Assembly: GCA_963730365.1 (NCBI GenBank)
Contig: CAVSRM010000011.1
Location: 1 to 64,000 of the forward strand
DNA length: 64,000 nucleotides
Direction: 5' to 3'
DNA from: Fodinibacter sp963730365
Lineage (GTDB): Bacteria > Actinomycetota > Actinomycetes > Actinomycetales > Dermatophilaceae
A program made the position numbers and the translations under genes. Shown here piece after piece: positions 52,346 through 61,070 of the stretch (position 1 is the stretch's first letter; every line of letters starts with the position of its first letter). The notes under the pieces are model-generated. The model saw only the letters and a program-made list of their open reading frames with translations. It did not search any database and had not been told where the DNA came from.

Positions 52346-53395
52346 ATGACCGACCTGGCGACCAGCTATCTCGGGCTCGACCTGAGGAGCCCCCTCGTGG
52401 CGAGCTCCTCGCCGGCGACCCAGGGGGTCGACCGGGTGCGCGCGCTCGCCGACGCCGGCGTGGGGGCGGTGGTGCTGCCGTCACTGTTCGAGGAGCAGGT
52501 GGTGCGCGAGCAGCTTCACGACCTCTCGGTCACGGAGGCCCACGAGGATGCCTTCGGAGAGGCGATGAGCTACCTGCCCACCGCTCCGACGACAGCTGCC
52601 GGGGGCGTCACCCGACACCTGCGGCTCGTCGAGCAGTGCTCGGCCGCCGTCGACGTCCCCGTGATCGCCAGCCTCAACGGGAGCTCGTCGGGGGGCTGGG
52701 TGAGGTTCGCGCGGTCGCTCGCCGACGCGGGGGCGTCCGCCATCGAGCTCAACGTCTACGTCGTCCCCGGCGACCCCGGCACGAGCGGCCGTGATGTCGA
52801 GGACCTCCACGTGGAGGTGCTGGAGCGGGTCCGCGAGGTGGTGTCGGTCCCGGTGGCCGTCAAGCTCAGCCCCTACTTCAGCGCCACCGGGGAGCTCGCA
52901 GCGAGGCTGGACCGTGCCGGCGCGGACGGGCTGGTGCTGTTCAACCGGTTCATGCAGCCCGACGTCGACCCGCATACCCTGACGGTGACGACGGGCATCG
53001 AGCTCTCGTCACCCTCGGAGGCCCGGCTGGCCCGCACGTGGATCGCCATCCTGCGCAACCGGGTGCAGGCCTCGCTGGGGGCGACGACAGGGGTCGAGAG
53101 CGCCGCGGACGTCGCGTCCTACCTCCTCGCGGGAGCGGACGTCGTCATGACCGCCTCGGCGCTCGTCCGGCACGGCATCGGGCACGTGACCGTCTTGCAC
53201 GACGGGCTGACCGAGTGGATGCGCGGCCACGGGTTCGGGACACTCCACGAGGCTCGAGGCCGGCTTGCCGTGCCCGAGCGCGTCGATGCCGGCGCCCACG
53301 AGCGGGCCGGGTACGTCGCCGCGCTCGAGAAGGCACGGCGCACGTACGGCGACCTCGCGTCGCCGGCGCGGGCTGCTGCGCTGAGGGCACGCTGA
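52346..53395 (+). CDS. dihydroorotate dehydrogenase-like flavoprotein
   Basis: A 349-residue TIM-barrel FMN protein resembling class 1 dihydroorotate/dihydropyrimidine dehydrogenases (LGLDLRSPLVASSSPAT at the start, ASAIELNVYVVPGDP, VPVAVKLSPYF, GVESAADVASYLLAGADVVM). It abuts the nifJ stop with no gap. Such DHOD-like genes accompany nifJ in several phyla, where their role is unclear; a true pyrimidine biosynthesis role seems unlikely because the dihydroorotate-binding NCPN-type motif is replaced (LNVYVV). Confidence 0.85.
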   Translation: MTDLATSYLGLDLRSPLVASSSPATQGVDRVRALADAGVGAVVLPSLFEEQVVREQLHDLSVTEAHEDAFGEAMSYLPTAPTTAAGGVTRHLRLVEQCSAAVDVPVIASLNGSSSGGWVRFARSLADAGASAIELNVYVVPGDPGTSGRDVEDLHVEVLERVREVVSVPVAVKLSPYFSATGELAARLDRAGADGLVLFNRFMQPDVDPHTLTVTTGIELSSPSEARLARTWIAILRNRVQASLGATTGVESAADVASYLLAGADVVMTASALVRHGIGHVTVLHDGLTEWMRGHGFGTLHEARGRLAVPERVDAGAHERAGYVAALEKARRTYGDLASPARAAALRAR

Positions 53396-53433
53396 GACCG
53401 AGCTGCTGGTGCGGGCGTCGCCCGGTCCGTGGC

Positions 53434-55332
53434 TCAGCCGAGGACCTCGTCGACGAAGCACCACTTCCACGCCTCGCCGGGCTCGATGCTGCGCATCACC
53501 GGGTGGCCGGTCTCGGCGAAGTGGGCGCTGGCATGGCGGCCCGCCGAGGAGTCGCAGCACCCCACCTCTCCGCACTCGACACAGGCGCGCAGGTGCACCC
53601 ATCTCAGCCCCTCGGCCAGGCAACGGGGGCACCCTTCCGCGCTCGTCGGTGGGTGCACCGGGCCGGCCTCGTCGAGGTGCTCGCACGCCCCGGCCACGAC
53701 GGCCGGAGTCCGCAGCGGTGACGAGCGCACCGCCGCGGACCGGGTCGCGGCCCAGGCGAGCGCCGTCTCCTCGGCGTCCAGCTGGCCGAGCACCATCGTG
53801 AGGACGTGGTGGTCCACGCCACCGCGGTCCCTGATCCGGAGCAGCTCGGCGCGCTCCTCCTGGATCATGACGGTGCGCAGCCGGGCCTGGGCCTCGCTCG
53901 GTGTCTCCTCGTCGCCCTGGCCCAGGGTCCCCAACCGTTCCCAGCTGCGGTTGACGCGGGCGGAGGCCTGCTCACGGATGGCCTGCACCACGGACGTCTC
54001 GGCCGCCGGGTCCGCCTCGATGGCTCGCAGGCCGGCCCCGGTGGCGGCTCCGAGCACGGTGGCCTCCTGCAGGGCATCCTCGCGGGGGTCCGGCCCCTCG
54101 ACGCCGATGGCGCGGGCGAGCAGTGGCAGGGTCGCCCCCTGGATGACCAGGCTCCCGACGGTGACCACCAGGGCGATGACGACGAGCTGGGCCCGCAACG
54201 GGGTCTCGACCGGGAGGGTGAGCGCTGCGGCCAGCGTGACCACTCCGCGCATGCCCGCCCACGACCCCACCACGGCGCCGCGCAGTCGCTCACTCCGGTC
54301 GCTCGTGCCCCGGGTCGAGATGAGGGTGAAGGGGATCATCCACGTCGGGCGCAGGACCATGCAGGTCAGCAGGATGGCGCCCCCGACGAGAAGCGTTCGA
54401 CCGAGGCCGAACTCGCCCCCGCTGACGTCCTCGAGCAGACCGGAGACCTGCAGTCCGATGAGCAGGAAGACGGCGTTCTCGAGGACGTAGGTGATGCTCG
54501 ACCAGTTGATCTTCTCCGCCAAGCGGGACGGTGCGCTCTGCAGGGTCGGTGCGCGGTGGGCCAGGAGCAGCCCCGCCGTCACGACGGCGAGGACGCCTGA
54601 CGCGCCGACCCGCTCGGCCGGCACGTACGCGATGTACGGGGCCACGAACGACAGGGCGGTGTCGGCCGGGACCTCGGTGAGCCGGCGGCGCAGGGCGCCG
54701 ATCGCGAGGTAGGCGACGACGCCGATCGCCACACCGCCGAAGGCCGCGATCGCGAGGTCGACGCCGACCGACGCCGGTGTGACCGACGCGGCGACGTCCC
54801 CGCCTCCTCCCATCCCGTGCGCCACCAGCCCGGCGGCGGCGAGGGCCGTGCGGAGCGTGACGAGCGCGGTCGCGTCGTTGAGCAGGGACTCGCCCTCGAG
54901 GATCGTCGTCACCCGACGCGGGAGGCCGATCCGCCGCGCCACGGCCGTGGCCGCCACGGCGTCGGGTGGGGCGACGATGGCCCCGAGCGCGAGCGCGAGC
55001 GCGAAGTCGATCGGCAGCATGGCGCGCGCCACGAGGGCCACTCCCAGGGCGGTGAAGAGCACCAGTCCGACGGACAGCGCGAGGATGGGCACTCGTTGGG
55101 CACGGATGTCGAGCAGCGAGGTGGACAGGGCCGCGGCGTACAGCAGGGGTGGCAGCAGTCCGTAGAGGACGAGGTCCGGAGAGAGTGGGATGTCGGGTGT
55201 GGCGGGCACGAAGGACAGGCCCGCTCCGACGAGCAGGATGGCGATCGGCACGGGGAGGCCCAAGGGGGCGCTGGCCCGGCCGACGACGATGACGACGAGG
55301 ACGATGCCGACGACGAGGGCTGCCGGCTCCAT
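53434..55332 (-). CDS. CPA1 Na+/H+ antiporter fused to a UBP-type zinc finger
   Basis: A 632-residue protein. Residues about 1-410 form a CPA1 monovalent cation/proton antiporter with twelve or so membrane segments; the ion-site region reads LPIDFALALALGAIVAPPDA and EGESLLNDATALV. A cytoplasmic helical region follows, and about 545-632 is a ubiquitin-protease-type zinc finger: CEH, CPRC, CVECGEVGCCDSSAGRHASA, then HFAETGHPV. All zinc-ligand Cys and His of that fold are present. It starts 4 bp after the TetR gene, so the pair forms an operon. Confidence 0.88.
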   Translation of the reverse strand: MEPAALVVGIVLVVIVVGRASAPLGLPVPIAILLVGAGLSFVPATPDIPLSPDLVLYGLLPPLLYAAALSTSLLDIRAQRVPILALSVGLVLFTALGVALVARAMLPIDFALALALGAIVAPPDAVAATAVARRIGLPRRVTTILEGESLLNDATALVTLRTALAAAGLVAHGMGGGGDVAASVTPASVGVDLAIAAFGGVAIGVVAYLAIGALRRRLTEVPADTALSFVAPYIAYVPAERVGASGVLAVVTAGLLLAHRAPTLQSAPSRLAEKINWSSITYVLENAVFLLIGLQVSGLLEDVSGGEFGLGRTLLVGGAILLTCMVLRPTWMIPFTLISTRGTSDRSERLRGAVVGSWAGMRGVVTLAAALTLPVETPLRAQLVVIALVVTVGSLVIQGATLPLLARAIGVEGPDPREDALQEATVLGAATGAGLRAIEADPAAETSVVQAIREQASARVNRSWERLGTLGQGDEETPSEAQARLRTVMIQEERAELLRIRDRGGVDHHVLTMVLGQLDAEETALAWAATRSAAVRSSPLRTPAVVAGACEHLDEAGPVHPPTSAEGCPRCLAEGLRWVHLRACVECGEVGCCDSSAGRHASAHFAETGHPVMRSIEPGEAWKWCFVDEVLG

Positions 55333-55336
55333 CAGG

Positions 55337-55951
55337 TCATCCCCTCGGTCCGCTCGGGGCCGGCGACAGGTCCCCGGTGAGGTAGTGCTGGAGCACGGGG
55401 GCCAGGGCCGCCGCCAGCTCGGCGGGTGGAGCGTCGGCCAGCCGGGGGAGGCCCACGATGTGGCGAGCCAGGGTGAGCCCGGCCACCTGGGCCCCGACGA
55501 GCGAGGCCCGCAGCTCGGGCTGGTCGCCGCCGATGAGCCGGGCGAGAGGGGTGAGGAGCCGCTCCATGAGGAGGTCGCGCACGAGCACGGCCGCCTCCTC
55601 CTCCGACGCGGCGGCCCGCAGCAGGCCGGTGATCGTCGCGCGCGCCCGCGGCGACTCGAGCATGCCGACGACGAACGTGGCGAGGCGCTGGCCCACCCCG
55701 TCGGCGCCGTCGGCCAGCATGGCCGTGAGCACCTCCTCGGGGTCGAACGGCAGCTCGACCACCGTGATGAAGAGCTCCTGCTTCGATCCGAAGTAGTGGG
55801 TGACGAGCCGGGTGTCGACGCCGGCCTCGCGCGCGATGCCGCGCAGCGTCGTGCGCGGGTAGCCGACGGCTCCGAACTGGCGGGTGGCGGCAGCGAGGAT
55901 CGCCTCGCGGGTGCCGCTGCCGGCAGGGCGGCGGCCGCGGGGAGCCGGCAC
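55337..55951 (-). CDS. TetR family regulator
   Basis: A 204-residue regulator with N-terminal helix-turn-helix (about 15-60: AAATRQFGAVGYPRTTLRGI, then TRLVTHYFGSKQELF) and a helical ligand domain whose C-terminal part resembles TetR_C of the Rv-type ('LPRLADAPPAELAAALAPVL'). GTG 55951 follows AGGAGG at about 55965-55960. It lies directly upstream of the antiporter and presumably controls it and itself. Confidence 0.88.
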   Translation of the reverse strand: MPAPRGRRPAGSGTREAILAAATRQFGAVGYPRTTLRGIAREAGVDTRLVTHYFGSKQELFITVVELPFDPEEVLTAMLADGADGVGQRLATFVVGMLESPRARATITGLLRAAASEEEAAVLVRDLLMERLLTPLARLIGGDQPELRASLVGAQVAGLTLARHIVGLPRLADAPPAELAAALAPVLQHYLTGDLSPAPSGPRG

Positions 55952-55977
55952 GGGACACCTCCTGGTCGATGACGCAA

Positions 55978-55992
55978 TTCCTGCAGGAGGAA
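55978..55992. promoter_or_regulatory. candidate TetR operator
   Basis: TTCCTGCAGGAGGAA contains the perfect palindrome TCCTGCAGGA (55979-55988), 27 bp before the TetR start. The position suits autoregulation. A CGGCATAC octamer lies beside it at 55994-56001 (minus strand). Confidence 0.45.
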
Positions 55993-56044
55993 AGTATGCC
56001 GTGCCGACGACATGCTCCGGGTCGCCGACCCTGGGCGAAGCCCC

Positions 56045-57733
56045 TCAGCCGAGGACGGCGTCGCGAAGCACGTCCAGACCGACCGAGCCGACGTCGAGCG
56101 CGCGACGGTGGAAGTCCTTGAGGGAGAAGTCAGCGCCCTCGACCCGGGCAACCTCGGCGCGCACGTCGAACCACAGCCGCTCGCCGATCTTGTAGCTGGG
56201 AGCCTGGCCCGGCCACCCGAGGTAGCGGTTGAGCTCGAAGCGCAGCTGCTCCGTGCCCTGGTTGGCGTGCGCATCCAGGAAGCTCCAGGCCTTCTCATAC
56301 GTCCAGTCGCCGCCCCCCACCTCGGCGGGCGCCTCGAACCCGCAGTGCACACCGATGTCGAGCACGACCCTGGCCGCGCGCAGCGACTGCCCGTCGAGCA
56401 GGCCGAGGTAGTTCCCCGGGTCCTCCATGTAGCCCAGCTCCGCCATCAGCCGCTCGGCGTAGAGCGCCCAGCCCTCGCCGTGACCGCTGGTCCAGCACAT
56501 CATCCGACGCCACCGGTTGAGCAGCTCGCGACGGTGGATCGTCTGGGCCACCTGCAGGTGGTGGCCCGGGACGCCCTCGTGGTAGACGGTCGTCAGCTCG
56601 CGCCAGGTGCCGAACTCGGTCACGCCCTTGGGCACCGACCACCACATCCGCCCAGGGCGCACGAAGTCGTCGCTCGGGCCGGTGTAGTAGATCCCCCCGG
56701 TCTGGGTGGGCGCGATCCGGCACTCGATCGTGCGCACCGGCTCAGGAATGTCGAAGTGGGTGTCGGCCAGGTCCCTGATGACCTCGTCCGCCTTGCCCTG
56801 CATCCAGTCCCGCAGGGCATGGGTGCCGTGCAGGTGGTAGGCGGCGTCGCGGTCGAGGCGCTCGATGGCCTCAGCCACGGTGCTGCCGGGCAGGATGCGC
56901 TCGGCGGTGGAGGCCATGTCGGCGGTGATCCGCCCGAGCTCCTCCTGCCCCCAGGCGTAGGTCTCCTCGAGATCGACCGTGGCGCCGAGGAACTGGCGGG
57001 AGGCGAGCTCGTACCGCTCCCTCCCGCAGGCGTCGGCCTCGGGGGCCCGGTGGAGCAGGTGGTCGGCCAGGTCCGTCCCCAGCTGCCGGTATGCCGCGGC
57101 TGCCGCCTCGACGCCACGAGCCAGGTCGCTCTGCGCGGACCCCGCGAGGGCTTCGTCGCCGGCCCTGGCCCCGGCGAGGAACGAGGCGAAGAAGCCATCC
57201 ATCGCGGTGAGGTCACGGCACTGCTTGATGCACTCGACCACCTGCCGGCGGGGAGTGACCAGGCCCGCATCGGCGGACTGTTGCAGGGTGTGGGTGTACT
57301 GCTCCAGCGCGCCGGGGACCTTCGTGAGCCGCGTGGCGATCGTGGCCCAGTCGTGCTCGGTGCGGGTGGGCATCAGGTCGAAGACGCTGCGGACCGACTG
57401 CATCGGCGAGGCGATGACGTTGAGCTCCATCTGGTCGTAGCCCGCTTCGTGGGTCTCCACGGTGAGGCCCAGTCGCTCCCTCATCGCCGCGAGCGTCACG
57501 CGGTCGACGTCGTCGAGGGGAACGGCGTCGGCGAGGGCCGAGAGCGTGTCGCGGGCGACCTGGGCCTGGTGCTGGAACCCGTCGGGGGAGAGGTCGTCGA
57601 GCTCGGTCTGACCTCCGGGGAGGCCCAGGTACGTGGACACCACCGGGCTCGCCGCGACCACCGCGTCGAAGTGGGCCTCCGCGATGGCGTCGATGGGGCT
57701 GGGGCGTCGGGGTGCGGACGGGGTCTCGGTCAC
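56045..57733 (-). CDS. DUF885 family protein, probable metallopeptidase
   Basis: A 562-residue protein of the DUF885 (PF05960) family, which has a zinc-peptidase-like core: HEGVPGHHLQVAQ (near 380) and GHGEGWALYAERLM (near 410) supply the His and Glu ligands. No signal peptide is present, so it should act in the cytoplasm, perhaps on oligopeptides. GTG 57733 has TAGCGT (57746-57741) 7 bp upstream; leaderless. It stands alone, divergent from the MOSC gene. Confidence 0.87.
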   Translation of the reverse strand: MTETPSAPRRPSPIDAIAEAHFDAVVAASPVVSTYLGLPGGQTELDDLSPDGFQHQAQVARDTLSALADAVPLDDVDRVTLAAMRERLGLTVETHEAGYDQMELNVIASPMQSVRSVFDLMPTRTEHDWATIATRLTKVPGALEQYTHTLQQSADAGLVTPRRQVVECIKQCRDLTAMDGFFASFLAGARAGDEALAGSAQSDLARGVEAAAAAYRQLGTDLADHLLHRAPEADACGRERYELASRQFLGATVDLEETYAWGQEELGRITADMASTAERILPGSTVAEAIERLDRDAAYHLHGTHALRDWMQGKADEVIRDLADTHFDIPEPVRTIECRIAPTQTGGIYYTGPSDDFVRPGRMWWSVPKGVTEFGTWRELTTVYHEGVPGHHLQVAQTIHRRELLNRWRRMMCWTSGHGEGWALYAERLMAELGYMEDPGNYLGLLDGQSLRAARVVLDIGVHCGFEAPAEVGGGDWTYEKAWSFLDAHANQGTEQLRFELNRYLGWPGQAPSYKIGERLWFDVRAEVARVEGADFSLKDFHRRALDVGSVGLDVLRDAVLG

Positions 57734-57842
57734 CGTTCGGACGCTACCGGACCGGAACCCGTCGTTCTCGTCGACGCCGGTCAGCGGTGCGGCCGGCAGG
57801 GCCCCCGGGCACCGACCCCTGGCACGGCATACCCTCTCCGGC

Positions 57843-58517
57843 ATGGGTCCGACGGTACGCACGGTGAGCGTGGGCAGCCTGCGGGAGGGCATCATCCGGC
57901 GTGGCCTGACGGCGATCGACAAGCGCCCGGTCCCGTCCGTCGAGGTGCGGGACCCTGGACCGAAGCGAGGTGGGTCGGGCAGCGGGGTGGTCGGGGACGA
58001 CATCGGGTCGCGCAGGCACCACGGCGGCTCACGACAGGCGGTGTACGCCGTGTCCCGCGAGGAGCTGGACTGGTGGGCCGGGGAGCTGGGGCGGGACCTG
58101 CGCGACGGCCAGTTCGGCGAGAACCTCACGACGGAGGGCCTGGACGTCGACGGGTCCGTGCTCGGTGAACGGTGGCGGGTGGGCACCGCCCTGCTCGAGG
58201 TCTGCGGGCCCCGGATCCCCTGCGCGACCTTCGCCGCATGGATGGACGAGCGACAGTGGGTCAGGAGGTTCTCGGAGCGGGGCCGTACCGGGGCCTACCT
58301 GGCCGTGATCGAACCGGGGACCATGACCGCCGGTGACCGCATCGAGGTCGTGCGGCGCCCCGAGGGCGGAGTGGGGGTGACGGAGGTCTTCCGGGCCCTG
58401 ATGGGCGATCCGGAGGCCGCGCGCCGGGTGCTCGACGCGGAGGAGCTCGGCGCCGACGACCGCGCCGAGCTCGAGGCGTCCCTCACCCGCCGTGCCCCGC
58501 GCCCGACCGACCCGTGA
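57843..58517 (+). CDS. MOSC domain protein (YiiM-like)
   Basis: A 224-residue protein of the MOSC family, sulfur-carrier domains related to molybdenum cofactor sulfurases. Seen: RPVPSVEVRDPGPKRGGSGS, VVGDDIGSRRHHGGSRQAVY, GQFGENLTTEGLDVD and the conserved Cys in LEVCGPRIPCATF. Layout resembles YiiM, which reduces hydroxylated substrates with molybdenum cofactor. TACCCT (57830-57835) is 7 bp before the ATG. It is convergent with the LuxR gene; the 157 bp between hold only short G/C-rich dyads. Confidence 0.87.
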   Translation: MGPTVRTVSVGSLREGIIRRGLTAIDKRPVPSVEVRDPGPKRGGSGSGVVGDDIGSRRHHGGSRQAVYAVSREELDWWAGELGRDLRDGQFGENLTTEGLDVDGSVLGERWRVGTALLEVCGPRIPCATFAAWMDERQWVRRFSERGRTGAYLAVIEPGTMTAGDRIEVVRRPEGGVGVTEVFRALMGDPEAARRVLDAEELGADDRAELEASLTRRAPRPTDP

Positions 58518-58674
58518 CCCGCGTCGTCACGGACCACGGACCGCGGCCCCGCGGCCCGAAGGTCACGTGCAGCACCGTGACCGGTACGGCTCGCTGATCC
58601 GTCCCGTGCTGGTGACCCGGTCGGTGCTGGTGACACGCTCGGAAATGGTGGCGCGGACCGGGTCGTGGGTCTCG

Positions 58675-59766
58675 TCAGGCACCGGTGCCCGGAAGGGCGT
58701 CCGGGGGCGGCGCTCCCTCCCCGGGGGCGGCCTGCCCCACGAGGGCGGTGACGGCCACGGCGGCTGCCGCTCGGCTCTCGACCCCGAGGACCCTGAAGAT
58801 CGCTTCGAGGTGCTTCTTGACGGTCCCCTCGGAGATGCTCAGGGAACGGGCCAGCGTCGCGTTCGAGGCACCGGTCCGGGCCAGGCTGAGCGCGATGGCG
58901 GCCTGCCGGGGGGTCAATCCGGCGTCGATCAGGGGCGTGGCCCGGGCGTCCTCGCCCCCCAGCGAGCGCATCATCACCACGGTGGGGCCGAGGAGCACCG
59001 GGGTGACGATGCACCGCCACAGCTCGGTGCCGAGGGCCACGTCGTGGCTCCTGGCCTCGAGGCTGGCGTCTCCGGCCGCGGGCAGGAGCGCAGCCACCCC
59101 CGGTGGAACCATGTGACCTGTTCGGAGCCCGGGGCTGAGGGACGACGATGACGACCCCTCGACGACGCCGTCGGAGCGGACCGTGATCACCGACCATCCC
59201 GCTCGGTCCGACTGAGCCGAGAGGACGTGGACGATCTCCTGGTCGTTGACCACTCTGTGGTGCATCGCCAGCTGACCGGCGAGCGCGTTGACCAAGGAGA
59301 CCTCGCGGTCGCTGAACTCTCCCTGCTCAGCCGGGCGGTTGAGCGCGTACCCGATGATGACGTCCGGGGGGGCCGGCAGCTGGATGACCAGCTGGTACCG
59401 CACCCCGAAGGGCTCGTAGAACTCACGGAAGAGAGCGGTGTCGGTGATTCGTCCGCCCGCCGGAACGTCGCAGAACCGAAGGGCTCCCGCCGAAGGGTGC
59501 TCCTGTGCGTAGGCGATGAGCGGGTGCTGTGAGGCGTGCCGGTCGTAGGCCGGCTTGAGCCGCCGTGCCAACGGCTGGTCCTCCACCGGGGTGATCACGT
59601 ACCGGAAGTCTCCCGAGGCCAGGGACATGTCGTTGAACGACACGCTCGCACATGGGACGAGGCCGCGCAGGAGGTCGCACACGGCGGCGAAGTCGGGCGG
59701 TGGGCTGGCCGTCAGCTGGGACGAGGCCGCCAGGACCGCACGCAGGTCAGCCGCTTCGTCGAGCAT
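58675..59766 (-). CDS. LuxR family regulator with GAF-like sensor region
   Basis: A 363-residue regulator. The C-terminal LuxR helix-turn-helix is clear (AGLTPRQAAIALSLARTGAS, then LARSLSISEGTVKKHLEAIF). Residues about 1-190 resemble a GAF-type sensor as found in actinobacterial one-component regulators (LPAPPDVIIGYALNRPAEQG with FSDREVSLVNAL). No phosphoacceptor domain is present. ATG 59766 lies 7 bp after TAGCGT (59779-59774); a GTG three codons upstream would overlap that box. Targets are unknown. Confidence 0.85.
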   Translation of the reverse strand: MLDEAADLRAVLAASSQLTASPPPDFAAVCDLLRGLVPCASVSFNDMSLASGDFRYVITPVEDQPLARRLKPAYDRHASQHPLIAYAQEHPSAGALRFCDVPAGGRITDTALFREFYEPFGVRYQLVIQLPAPPDVIIGYALNRPAEQGEFSDREVSLVNALAGQLAMHHRVVNDQEIVHVLSAQSDRAGWSVITVRSDGVVEGSSSSSLSPGLRTGHMVPPGVAALLPAAGDASLEARSHDVALGTELWRCIVTPVLLGPTVVMMRSLGGEDARATPLIDAGLTPRQAAIALSLARTGASNATLARSLSISEGTVKKHLEAIFRVLGVESRAAAAVAVTALVGQAAPGEGAPPPDALPGTGA

Positions 59767-59845
59767 GTCGGGCACGCTACCGGCGGGCGCGGCATACGTC
59801 GATCGCCGTATTGTCCGGCCCCGGCAGGGGGAGGACGCTGGCGGA

Positions 59846-60454
59846 ATGCTACTTCCGGGGGGCGGATTCCGCAGCGGTGGCGACTCGACGAGGCGTGGTG
59901 GCGTGTGTCGGTCGCTCGCCGCGACGGCCGGGCTCGTGCTCCTCCTCGCAGGGTGCTCCTCCGACGGTGGGGACGAGGGGCAACCGGCATCCCCTCAGGC
60001 CGCCACGACGGCCTCGTCCGACGGGGACGCCTCCGCTGAGGCACCCGCCGGGACCGACGAACCTGCCGAGGCGACGGATGGCGGGGCCGACACCGCCGGT
60101 GTCCTCGTGGTCGAGGCGGAGAACGGCCTCTCGTGGACCTCCGAGGACTTCAGCTGCACCTACACCCCGGACAACACCTCGCCGTACACCCAGGTGTGGA
60201 GCGCCGACGCGACGTTCCCGTCCGGCGGAGAGATGGGTGTCATGCTCGCCAACAGTCCCGACCCGGCAAGCGACGAGACGCTGCTCATCGGCACTCTCGT
60301 CGACGAGGCCGCCGACGTCACATACGTGGCCATCGAGGCGACCGCGACGGCCGAGGAGTCGACCCTCACCCTGGTTCTCGGCATGCACGACAACCCGCTG
60401 CGGACCGTCGGCGACCCGATCGACCTGACGGCGACCGTGACATGTCCGCTCTAG
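59846..60454 (+). CDS. putative lipoprotein
   Basis: A 202-residue protein without a family I recognise. A lipobox LLLAGC (Cys near 37) follows a hydrophobic stretch LAATAGLVLLLAG; then an acidic Ala/Ser/Asp/Glu linker and a compact beta-rich domain from about 85 (LVVEAENGLSWTSEDFSCTY) ending in a Cys (ATVTCPL) that could pair with Cys in SCTY. GTG 59903 would give a shorter, more usual signal peptide and may be the true start. A second lipoprotein follows, overlapping or 29 bp on. Confidence 0.72.
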   Translation: MLLPGGGFRSGGDSTRRGGVCRSLAATAGLVLLLAGCSSDGGDEGQPASPQAATTASSDGDASAEAPAGTDEPAEATDGGADTAGVLVVEAENGLSWTSEDFSCTYTPDNTSPYTQVWSADATFPSGGEMGVMLANSPDPASDETLLIGTLVDEAADVTYVAIEATATAEESTLTLVLGMHDNPLRTVGDPIDLTATVTCPL

Positions 60455-60483
60455 TCGCCCCCACCACGTCGACGGGAACGCTG

Positions 60484-61005
60484 ATGTCCCCCTGCCCCGG
60501 TCGCCGCCGTCCCCTGCTGGCCCTGGTCGCCGCCTCGCTGCTGGTTCTCGGGGGGTGCTCGGGCGAGGATGCCGACTCGGGGGCGACTGCTGCCGGCGAA
60601 CCCACCAGTGCGTCGCTGCCCGCCACTCCGGACTCCGAGGACGCAGGCACCCAGGAGAGCGGGGCATCGTCGGCGGCCGCCGACGGAGCAACGGACTCCG
60701 AGTGCCAGGCGCTCCAGGAGGGCTACTCCGGCTACGTCTCCACGGTGAACATGTTCACCGTCCTGGACAAGCCCGAAGCGGTCGACCTCGGTATCGGCGA
60801 GGCAGGCTTCACCACGATGGAGGCGTACGCCGCGCTGCTGCGCCCGCACCAGGACGCGCAGGGTGAGGTGTTCGGCACGCTGAGAGAAGGGCTCGACAAC
60901 CTCGAGGCGGACATCGCGCTCGCGCGGGACCAACGCCTCGACGAACGGACCGGCGAGTACAACGTCGTCGCCGTGGCCACGGTCCTCGAGGCCGTCGGCT
61001 GCTGA
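60484..61005 (+). CDS. putative lipoprotein
   Basis: A 173-residue protein with signal peptide ending in the lipobox LVLGGC (about Cys 22), a low-complexity Ala/Ser/Asp/Gly linker, and an alpha-helical domain from about 70 (DSECQALQEGYSGYVSTVNM) to a terminal Cys (EAVGC). Function unknown. ATG 60442 in the same frame would overlap the upstream lipoprotein gene by 13 bp; I prefer 60484 because the signal peptide then has normal length. Together the two genes look like a paired surface system. Confidence 0.7.
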   Translation: MSPCPGRRRPLLALVAASLLVLGGCSGEDADSGATAAGEPTSASLPATPDSEDAGTQESGASSAAADGATDSECQALQEGYSGYVSTVNMFTVLDKPEAVDLGIGEAGFTTMEAYAALLRPHQDAQGEVFGTLREGLDNLEADIALARDQRLDERTGEYNVVAVATVLEAVGC

Positions 61006-61011
61006 TCCTCC

Positions 61012-61030
61012 GGTGCGGGGTCCCCGCACC
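61012..61030. terminator. hairpin between lipoprotein gene and accE
   Basis: GGTGCGGGG and CCCCGCACC form a 9-bp stem directly after the lipoprotein stop, between convergent genes. There is no T tract. Confidence 0.65.
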
Positions 61031-61070
61031 CGGGTGACGACCCGACCGGTCGGTCGGTCGGTGGCTTCGC

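Noticed and set aside
47144..53395. Horizontal transfer of the PFOR operon on the basis of composition
   Set aside because: By eye the codon use and G+C bias match the neighbours and no mobile element flanks it; transfer cannot be supported from this window.
55332..56352. N-terminal extension of the antiporter frame through the TetR gene
   Set aside because: The extension is out of frame with the TetR protein and Pro/Arg/Ser-rich; antiporter homology begins at the ATG at 55332.
58518..58674. A possible small RNA in the gap between MOSC and LuxR genes
   Set aside because: Only short G/C dyads and an 11-bp duplicated phrase are visible, no more than expected at this base composition.
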